From: Methylobacterium brachiatum | Lineage (GTDB): Bacteria; Pseudomonadota; Alphaproteobacteria; Rhizobiales; Beijerinckiaceae | DNA: 64,000 bases | NCBI RefSeq assembly: GCF_020523825.1 | Contig: NZ_JAJALK010000011.1 | Coordinates: 1 to 64,000, forward strand | Direction of reading: 5' to 3' | Part shown: in pieces, positions 1 through 7,154 of the stretch | Layout: each line of letters opens with the position of its first letter | How positions within the stretch are numbered: position 1 is the first letter of the stretch | Made by a program: the position numbers and the translations under genes | The notes under the pieces: generated by a model | What the model saw: only the letters and a program-made list of their open reading frames with translations | The model's database searches: none | Told to the model about the DNA's origin: nothing

Positions 1-240
1 GAGGGCGGCCGCCACACGCCGTTCTTCACCAACTACCGGCCGCAATTCTACTTCCGGACCACGGACGTGACCGGGGTGTGCGAGCTGCCGGAAGGCACCG
101 AGATGGTGATGCCGGGCGACAACGTGACCATGGACGTCACGCTGATCGTGCCGGTGGCCATGGAGGAGAAGCTGCGCTTCGCCATCCGTGAAGGCGGCCG
201 CACCGTCGGCGCCGGCGTCGTCGCCGCCATCAACGACTAA
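1..240 (+). CDS. tuf: Elongation factor Tu, C-terminal part (cut by window edge)
   Basis: Only the last 79 codons are present, open from base 1 and ending in TAA. The residues match the third, beta-barrel domain of EF-Tu, including HTPFFTNYRPQFYFRTTDVT near the start and a closing GGRTVGAGVV segment. EF-Tu is the GTPase that carries aminoacyl-tRNA to the ribosome. The gene sits 79 bases before rpsJ on the same strand, the usual position at the head of an S10 operon (normally after rpsG and fusA, which lie outside the window). Identification is secure although the G domain is missing. Confidence 0.97.
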   Translation, partial: EGGRHTPFFTNYRPQFYFRTTDVTGVCELPEGTEMVMPGDNVTMDVTLIVPVAMEEKLRFAIREGGRTVGAGVVAAIND

Positions 241-319
241 GCCAGGACAGCATCCTTAGCAGGGCGCGGCGGGGACCTGTCCTCGCACTCCCCGCCGTCC
301 CTCTCAAGGTTTCAGGATT

Positions 320-628
<309 letters not shown>

Positions 629-678
629 GTCCCGCTGGGACTTAGAGCTTACCGTTTCATCGCGCGAGGGAGAGACCT

Positions 679-1404
679 ATGCGCTCAGGCGTCATCGCAC
701 AGAAGGTCGGCATGACCCGCGTCTTCACAGACGCGGGGGAGCATGTCCCCGTCACAGTGCTTAAGATCGATCAGTGCCAGGTGGTGGCCCACCGCACCGT
801 TGAGAAGAATGGCTACGTCGCCCTCCAGGTTGGCGTCGGCAAGGCCAAGGTGAAGAACGTGTCGGCTGCCGAGCGCGGCCGCTTCGCGATCGCCAAGGTC
901 GAGCCCAAGAAGAAGCTCGCCGAGTTCCGCGTGTCCGAGGACGCGCTGATCCCGGTCGGCGCCGAGATCACCGCGGACCACTTCATCCCGGGCCAGTTCG
1001 TCGACGTGACGGGCACGACCACGGGTAAGGGCTTCGCCGGCGGTATCAAGCGCTGGAACTTCGGCGGTCTGCGCGCCACCCACGGCGTGTCGATCTCGCA
1101 CCGTTCGATCGGTTCGACCGGCGGCCGTCAGGACCCGGGCAAGACCTTCAAGAACAAGAAGATGCCGGGTCACCTCGGCGTCGAGCGGGTCACCACCCAG
1201 AACCTGCGCGTCGTGCGCACCGATCCCGAGCGCGGCCTGATCCTGGTCGAGGGCGCGGTGCCGGGCGTCGCCGGCGGCTGGATCCAGATCCGCGATGCGG
1301 TGAAGCGCAAGCTTCCCGCCGACGTTCCGCTGCCGGGCAAGTTCCGTGAGAACGGCGCTTCGACCTCGGCCCCCGAAGCCGCCGCGTCTGAGGAGACCGT
1401 GTGA
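679..1404 (+). CDS. rplC: 50S ribosomal protein L3
   Basis: The protein has 241 residues and starts MRSGVIAQKVGMTRVF, the family signature at the N terminus. The conserved loop that reaches towards the peptidyl-transferase centre is present (GGIKRWNFGG, then SIGSTGGRQDPG around residues 115-155). A roughly 25-residue Ala/Ser/Glu tail makes it slightly longer than E. coli L3, as is common in alphaproteobacteria. The TGA overlaps the ATG of rplD by one base, which suggests translational coupling. Confidence 0.98.
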   Translation: MRSGVIAQKVGMTRVFTDAGEHVPVTVLKIDQCQVVAHRTVEKNGYVALQVGVGKAKVKNVSAAERGRFAIAKVEPKKKLAEFRVSEDALIPVGAEITADHFIPGQFVDVTGTTTGKGFAGGIKRWNFGGLRATHGVSISHRSIGSTGGRQDPGKTFKNKKMPGHLGVERVTTQNLRVVRTDPERGLILVEGAVPGVAGGWIQIRDAVKRKLPADVPLPGKFRENGASTSAPEAAASEETV

Positions 1405-2024
1405 TGAAGCTCGATGTCACCACCCTCGACGGCGCCGGCGCCGGCTCGGTCGAGCTGAACGAGACGATCTTCGGCCTCGAGCCGCGGGCCGATCTCCTGC
1501 AGCGCATGGTCCGCTGGCAGCTCGCCAAGCGGCGCGCCGGCACCCACGCCGTGCAGAACCGCTCGGACGTGAACCGGACCCGCAAGAAGCTCTACAAGCA
1601 GAAGGGCACCGGCAACGCGCGTCACGGCGCGGCCTCGGCCCCGCAGTTCCGCGGCGGCGGACGCGCCTTCGGCCCGGTCGTGCGCGACCACAGCCACGAC
1701 CTTCCCAAGAAGGTCCGTGCGCTGGCCCTGCGCCACGCCCTGTCGGCCAAGGCCAAGGCCTCGACCCTGATCGTCGTCGACGACATCAAGATCGAGGATC
1801 ACAAGACCAAGGGTCTCATCGAGCGCTTCGGCAAGATGGGCCTCTCCAACGCGCTGATCATCGGCGGTGCCGAGGTCGACGTGAATTTCGGCCGCGCCGC
1901 GCGTGCCATCCCGCAGATCGACGTGCTTCCCGTGCAGGGCATCAACGTCTACGACATCCTGCGCCGTAACACGCTCGTCCTGACCAAGGCCGCCGTCGAC
2001 GCGCTGGAGGAGCGTTTCAAATGA
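1404..2024 (+). CDS. rplD: 50S ribosomal protein L4
   Basis: This is a 206-residue L4, a 23S rRNA-binding protein that lines the exit tunnel and in some bacteria represses its own operon. The tunnel loop is recognisable as TRKKLYKQKGTGNARHG followed by RGGGRAFGP around residues 50-90. I chose the ATG overlapping the rplC stop (TGATG); an in-frame GTG one codon upstream is possible. Its own end overlaps the start of rplW by four bases (ATGA). Confidence 0.97.
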   Translation: MKLDVTTLDGAGAGSVELNETIFGLEPRADLLQRMVRWQLAKRRAGTHAVQNRSDVNRTRKKLYKQKGTGNARHGAASAPQFRGGGRAFGPVVRDHSHDLPKKVRALALRHALSAKAKASTLIVVDDIKIEDHKTKGLIERFGKMGLSNALIIGGAEVDVNFGRAARAIPQIDVLPVQGINVYDILRRNTLVLTKAAVDALEERFK

Positions 2025-2317
2025 GTGCCGATCCGCGCCACTACGACATCATCGTCTCCCCGGTCATCACCGAGAAGGCGACGAACCTGACCGAGCAGAA
2101 CAAGGTCGTCTTCCGGGTCGGCCCCAAGGCGACCAAGCCTCAGATCAAGGAGGCGGTCGAGAAGCTGTTCGACGTGAAGGTCACGGCGGTGAACACCCTC
2201 GTGACCAAGGGCAAGAAGAAGATTTTCCGCGGTCTCCGCGGACAGCGCTCCGACGTGAAGAAGGCGATCGTGACCCTGGCCGAGGGCCACACGATCGACG
2301 TCACGACCGGGCTCTGA
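2021..2317 (+). CDS. rplW: 50S ribosomal protein L23
   Basis: The 98-residue product starts MSADPRHYDIIVSPVITEKAT and contains the conserved KPQIKEAVEKLFDVKV segment followed by VNTLVTKGKKK. L23 sits at the tunnel exit and docks trigger factor and SRP. Length and motifs are ordinary for the family. The start codon overlaps the rplD stop. Confidence 0.98.
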   Translation: MSADPRHYDIIVSPVITEKATNLTEQNKVVFRVGPKATKPQIKEAVEKLFDVKVTAVNTLVTKGKKKIFRGLRGQRSDVKKAIVTLAEGHTIDVTTGL

Positions 2318-2342
2318 GGACGGGTTTTAGGGATCCAAGCCG

Positions 2343-3179
2343 ATGGCCTTGAAGACATTCAAACCGGTCACGCCGAGCCTGCGCCAGCTCGTGCTCGTCG
2401 ACCGCCGTGAGCTCTACAAGGGCAAGCCGGTGAAGGCGCTGACGGAGGGCAAGAGCTCCTCCGGCGGCCGTAACAACCTGGGTCGCATCACGGTCCGCTT
2501 CCGCGGCGGTGGCCACAAGCGCGTCCTGCGCAACGTGGACTTCAAGCGCCGCGAGCAGCCGGGTGTCGCCGCGACGGTCGAGCGGATCGAGTACGATCCG
2601 AACCGCACCGCGTTCATCGCCCTGATCAACTTCCCCGACGGGAAGCAGAGCTACATCCTGGCTCCGCAGCGCCTGCAGCCGGGCGACAAGGTGGTGACCG
2701 GCGAGAACGTCGACATCAAGCCGGGCAATGCCGGTCCGGTCGGCTCGATGCCGGTGGGCACGATCGTCCACAACGTCGAGCTGAAGATCGGCAAGGGCGG
2801 CGCGATCGCCCGCTCGGCCGGGAACTACGCCCAGATCGTCGGGCGCGACCAGGGCTACGTGACGCTGCGCCTGAACTCCGGCGAGCAGCGCCTCGTGCAC
2901 GGTCAGTGCTTCGCGACCGTCGGCGCGGTCTCGAACCCCGACCACATGAACATCTCGCTCGGCAAGGCCGGGCGCAACCGGTGGCTCGGCAAGCGCCCGC
3001 ACAACCGCGGCGTGGCCATGAACCCGGTGGATCACCCGCACGGCGGCGGCGAGGGCCGTACCTCGGGCGGCCGCAACCCGGTCACGCCGTGGGGCGTGCC
3101 CACCAAGGGGAAGAAGACCCGGTCCAACAAGCGGACCGACGTGTTCATCCTGTCCAGCCGCCACAACCGCAAGAAGTAA
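2343..3179 (+). CDS. rplB: 50S ribosomal protein L2
   Basis: At 278 residues this is a full-length L2, needed for subunit joining and peptidyl-transferase activity. The RNA-binding OB/SH3 core is visible (RFRGGGHKR, residues 53-61), as is the C-terminal hallmark MNPVDHPHGGGEGR containing the highly conserved histidine near residue 229. It lies 25 bases after rplW and 5 bases before rpsS. Confidence 0.98.
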   Translation: MALKTFKPVTPSLRQLVLVDRRELYKGKPVKALTEGKSSSGGRNNLGRITVRFRGGGHKRVLRNVDFKRREQPGVAATVERIEYDPNRTAFIALINFPDGKQSYILAPQRLQPGDKVVTGENVDIKPGNAGPVGSMPVGTIVHNVELKIGKGGAIARSAGNYAQIVGRDQGYVTLRLNSGEQRLVHGQCFATVGAVSNPDHMNISLGKAGRNRWLGKRPHNRGVAMNPVDHPHGGGEGRTSGGRNPVTPWGVPTKGKKTRSNKRTDVFILSSRHNRKK

Positions 3180-3184
3180 TCGCT

Positions 3185-3463
3185 ATGGCACGCTCTCTCT
3201 GGAAGGGGCCGTTCGTCGACGGCTACCTCTTCAAGAAGGCCGAAGCGGCGCGGGGCTCCTCGCGCTCAGAGGTCATCAAGATCTGGAGCCGCCGCTCCAC
3301 GATTCTCCCGCAGTTCGTCGGGCTCACCTTCGGTGTGCACAACGGGCAGAAGCACATCCCGGTCTACGTCTCCGAGGAGATGGTGGGGCACAAGTTCGGC
3401 GAGTTCTCGCCGACCCGCACCTTCCACGGGCACGCGGCCGACAAGAAGGCGAAGAGGCGCTGA
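3185..3463 (+). CDS. rpsS: 30S ribosomal protein S19
   Basis: The 92-residue protein begins MARSLWKGPFVDGYL and ends with TRTFHGHAADKKAKRR, both standard S19 features. It complexes with S13 in the 30S head. The ATG at 3185 gives the family's normal length; longer upstream extensions in this frame would overlap rplB in another frame and were not used. Confidence 0.98.
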   Translation: MARSLWKGPFVDGYLFKKAEAARGSSRSEVIKIWSRRSTILPQFVGLTFGVHNGQKHIPVYVSEEMVGHKFGEFSPTRTFHGHAADKKAKRR

Positions 3464-3464
3464 G

Positions 3465-3851
3465 ATGGGCAAGCAAGCCACCCCCCGCGCGCTCCCCGAG
3501 AACGAGGCCAAGGCGGTCGCGCGCATGCTGCGCGTGAGCCCGCAGAAGCTGAACCTCGTGGCGCAGATGATCCGCGGCAAGAAGGTCGACACCGCGTTGG
3601 CCGACCTGGAGTTCTCGCGCAAGCGCATCTCGACCGAGGTCAAGAAGTGCCTCGAGAGCGCGATCGCCAACGCCGAGAACAACCATGACCTGGACGTCGA
3701 CGACCTCGTCGTGTCCCAGGCGTTCGTGGGCAAGGCCCTCGTGCTCAAGCGCTTCCACGCCCGCGCCCGCGGTCGCGGCGCCCGTATCCTGAAGCCCTTC
3801 TCGAACCTCACCATCGTGGTTCGTGAAGTCCGCCAGGCCGAAGCGGCTTAA
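3465..3851 (+). CDS. rplV: 50S ribosomal protein L22
   Basis: The gene encodes 128 residues with the L22 core (ARMLRVSPQKLNLVAQMIRG, then the VGKALVLKRFHARARGRG loop whose tip reaches the exit tunnel). The ATG lies one base after the rpsS stop. The protein's last codons overlap the strong AGGAGGAT ribosome-binding site of rpsC at 3851-3858. Confidence 0.98.
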   Translation: MGKQATPRALPENEAKAVARMLRVSPQKLNLVAQMIRGKKVDTALADLEFSRKRISTEVKKCLESAIANAENNHDLDVDDLVVSQAFVGKALVLKRFHARARGRGARILKPFSNLTIVVREVRQAEAA

Positions 3852-3861
3852 GGAGGATCTC

Positions 3862-4608
3862 ATGGGCCAGAAAGTCAATCCGATCGGTCTCCGTCTCGGT
3901 ATCAACCGGACCTGGGACTCCCGCTGGTTCGCCGGCAAGGGCGAGTACGCCAAGCTGATGCACGAGGACGTCGCGATCCGCGCCGCCCTCATGAAGCAGC
4001 TGAAGCAGGCCGCCGTCTCGAAGATCGTCATCGAGCGTCCGCACCGGAAGTGCCGCGTCACCATCCACTCGGGTCGTCCGGGCGTGGTGATCGGCAAGAA
4101 GGGCGCGGATATCGAGAAGCTGCGCAAGCTCGTCGGCACGATGACCAAGGCCGACGTCACGATCAACATCGTCGAGGTGCGCAAGCCCGAGATCGACGCC
4201 ACCCTGGTGGCCGACTCGATCGCGCAGCAGCTCGAGCGCCGCGTCGCCTTCCGTCGCGCCATGAAGCGCGCCGTGCAGTCGGCGATGCGTCTCGGCGCCG
4301 AGGGCATCCGCATCAACTGCTCGGGCCGCCTCGGCGGTGCCGAGATCGCCCGCCAGGAATGGTATCGTGAGGGCCGTGTCCCGCTGCATACGCTGCGTGC
4401 GGACGTGGATTACGGCACCGCCACGGCGTTCACGACCTACGGCACCTGCGGCATCAAGGTGTGGGTGTTCAAGGGCGAGATCCTTGAGCACGACCCGATG
4501 GCCCAGGACAAGAAGGCCCAGGAAGAGGGCGGCCGCTCCGGCGGACGCCGTGAGCGCGATGGCGAGGGCGGCCGCGAGCGCGGACGCCGCGAGCGCGAGC
4601 ACGCGTAA
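3862..4608 (+). CDS. rpsC: 30S ribosomal protein S3
   Basis: The 248-residue product starts MGQKVNPIGLRLGINRTWDS. It contains the KH domain with the GxxG-type loop (RPGVVIGKKGADIEKL, about residues 71-86) and the C-terminal domain with EWYREGRVPLHTLRADVDYG. S3 lines the mRNA entry channel. A highly charged Arg/Glu-rich tail of about 30 residues extends beyond the core. A near-perfect Shine-Dalgarno (AGGAGGAT) precedes the ATG. Confidence 0.98.
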   Translation: MGQKVNPIGLRLGINRTWDSRWFAGKGEYAKLMHEDVAIRAALMKQLKQAAVSKIVIERPHRKCRVTIHSGRPGVVIGKKGADIEKLRKLVGTMTKADVTINIVEVRKPEIDATLVADSIAQQLERRVAFRRAMKRAVQSAMRLGAEGIRINCSGRLGGAEIARQEWYREGRVPLHTLRADVDYGTATAFTTYGTCGIKVWVFKGEILEHDPMAQDKKAQEEGGRSGGRRERDGEGGRERGRREREHA

Positions 4609-4619
4609 GGTAGGAAGCC

Positions 4620-5033
4620 ATGCTGCAACCGAAAAAGACTCGCTTCCGTAAGCAGTTCAAGGGCCGCATCCACGGTGCGGCCAAGGGCGGCTTCGAGCTG
4701 AACTTCGGCCAGTTCGGCCTGAAGGCGGTGGAGCCCGAGCGCGTCACCGCCCGGCAGATCGAGGCGGCCCGCCGCGCGATCACCCGCGAGATGAAGCGCC
4801 AGGGCCGCGTCTGGATCCGGGTGTTCCCGGACGTTCCGGTCTCCTCGAAGCCGACCGAAGTCCGCATGGGCTCCGGTAAGGGCGCCCCGGATTACTGGGC
4901 CGCTCGCGTCCATCCCGGCCGGATCATGTTCGAGGTCGACGGCGTTGCCGAAGACATCGCCAAGGAGGCCCTGCGCCTCGGCGCCGCCAAGCTCCCGATC
5001 CGCACGCGGGTCGTCCAACGCATCGCCGACTGA
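4620..5033 (+). CDS. rplP: 50S ribosomal protein L16
   Basis: The 137-residue protein begins MLQPKKTRFRKQFKGR and contains RIFPD-like (WIRVFPDVPVSSKPTEVRMG) and GKGAPDYWAARVHPGRIMFE segments diagnostic for L16. L16 helps position the A-site tRNA. Length is normal and the gene is tightly packed between rpsC and rpmC. Confidence 0.98.
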   Translation: MLQPKKTRFRKQFKGRIHGAAKGGFELNFGQFGLKAVEPERVTARQIEAARRAITREMKRQGRVWIRVFPDVPVSSKPTEVRMGSGKGAPDYWAARVHPGRIMFEVDGVAEDIAKEALRLGAAKLPIRTRVVQRIAD

Positions 5034-5045
5034 ACGGAGGCTATC

Positions 5046-5261
5046 GTGAAGTCGACCCAGAGAGTGTCTGATCTGAAGGCGTTGTCGCCGGATCAGCTCA
5101 GTGACGAGTTGCTGAACCTCAAGAAGGAGCAGTTCAACCTGCGCTTCCAGGGGGCCACCGGCCAGCTCGAGAACGTCGCCCGCGTCCGTGAGGTCCGCCG
5201 CGACATCGCCCGCGTCCGCACCCTGCAGCGTTCGAAGACGCTGCAGGCGTCCAAGAGCTGA
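5046..5261 (+). CDS. rpmC: 50S ribosomal protein L29
   Basis: This small 71-residue protein has the L29 coiled hairpin (LSDELLNLKKEQFNLRFQ-type core, then ATGQLENVARVREVRRDIAR). L29 sits next to L23 at the tunnel exit. It starts with GTG at 5046, preceded by an ACGGAGG ribosome-binding site; no ATG gives a sensible start. Confidence 0.96.
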   Translation: MKSTQRVSDLKALSPDQLSDELLNLKKEQFNLRFQGATGQLENVARVREVRRDIARVRTLQRSKTLQASKS

Positions 5262-5282
5262 CGAAGGGCTTAGGAGAACACC

Positions 5283-5549
5283 ATGCCGAAGCGCGTCCTG
5301 CAGGGCACCGTCGTCAGCGACAAGGGCGAGAAGACCATCGTGGTGAAGGTGGAGCGTCGCTTCACCCACCCGGTGATGAAGAAGACCGTGCGCCGCTCGA
5401 AGAACTACCATGCCCACGACGAGGCGAATGTCGCCAAGGTCGGGCAGACGGTGTTCATCGAGGAGTGCCGTCCCTTCTCGAAGACCAAGACCTGGAAGCT
5501 GGTCGAGGACCAGGCTGCCGCGGTCGCCGAGACCGGCGAAGCCGCCTGA
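5283..5549 (+). CDS. rpsQ: 30S ribosomal protein S17
   Basis: The 88-residue product starts MPKRVLQGTVVSDKGEKTIV and has the OB-fold core with HPVMKKTVRRSKNYHAHDE, typical S17. A short acidic/Ala tail closes it. It is the last ribosomal gene before a strand switch: the expected next gene, rplN, does not follow in this window. Confidence 0.97.
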   Translation: MPKRVLQGTVVSDKGEKTIVVKVERRFTHPVMKKTVRRSKNYHAHDEANVAKVGQTVFIEECRPFSKTKTWKLVEDQAAAVAETGEAA

Positions 5550-5834
5550 TACACGGGAAACGGCGGCTGCGGGTTTCCGCGTCCGCCTCAACGTAGCTGG
5601 ATGTCTTGAGCTTGGGCTGATGCACTGTTGACGGTGCCGTCCCGACCTTTGGGACCTCCAGAACGACGAATGCCCGGACGAAGTTCGACCCTTACTGGGC
5701 CGGATTCGTGCCGGGCGTTGTCGTTTCTGAGGTCGGTCGTGAAGCGGACGCGTCGGGTTGGATTCAGACCCGGGAGGGTCGTGGCTTCTGCGGGTTCGAG
5801 GCAGGCCCTCCTGCTGGGTTTCCCCGACGGATCA
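5550..5834. other. Intergenic region between convergent rpsQ and recA
   Basis: No supportable gene is present. Shortly after the rpsQ stop there is a modest inverted repeat (GGAAAC at about 5557 with GTTTCC near 5574) that could be a weak terminator for the ribosomal operon, without a clear T-run. The rest has no motif I recognise; reading frames through it lack a credible start and resemble no family. Confidence 0.5.
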
Positions 5835-5880
5835 GGAGGCTTCCCCGAAGCCTCCAAAGGGCATGACGCCCTTTGGAGGC
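5835..5880 (-). terminator. Nested hairpins downstream of recA
   Basis: A 13-bp perfect stem (5850-5862 with 5868-5880, loop ATGAC) lies 20 bases beyond the recA stop. Its left arm also forms a 9-bp perfect stem with 5835-5843. GCCTCC at 5850-5855 can therefore pair with either neighbour but not both. There is no T-run on the minus strand, so it could be a factor-independent-like terminator, an mRNA 3' stabiliser or a small repeat element. Confidence 0.6.
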
Positions 5881-5899
5881 TTGCGATGGGCCGAAGCTC

Positions 5900-6991
<1,092 letters not shown>

Positions 6992-7053
6992 CTGGCGGGC
7001 TCCTTATGAAGGGGTTGCGCGCCATTCACAACGCGCGGCAACACCGCGTCTAT

Positions 7054-7068
7054 GTACCTGTTTTGTTC
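7054..7068 (-). promoter_or_regulatory. Probable LexA (SOS) box of recA
   Basis: On the plus strand the bases read GTAC-N7-GTTC; on the coding strand GAAC-N7-GTAC followed by A. The alphaproteobacterial LexA operator is GTTC-N7-GTTC, so this is one mismatch from consensus. It lies 63 bases upstream of the recA start, a fitting operator position. LexA itself is not in the window. Confidence 0.7.
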
Positions 7069-7092
7069 TATTTCGGCAAGGGTGCCGGATAC

Positions 7093-7129
7093 GAGAACGC
7101 CGCCCCGTGGGGGCGGCGCGCAGGTTCTC
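7093..7129 (-). terminator. GC-rich hairpin between cckA and recA
   Basis: A perfect 9-bp stem (7098-7106 with 7110-7118, loop GTG) is enclosed by a second pairing, GAGAAC at 7093-7098 with GTTCTC at 7124-7129. It stands 25 bases after the cckA stop on the minus strand. No T-run follows, so termination is inferred from position only. Confidence 0.45.
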
Positions 7130-7154
7130 CACCGGGTCGGTCGCGGTCGCGGCG

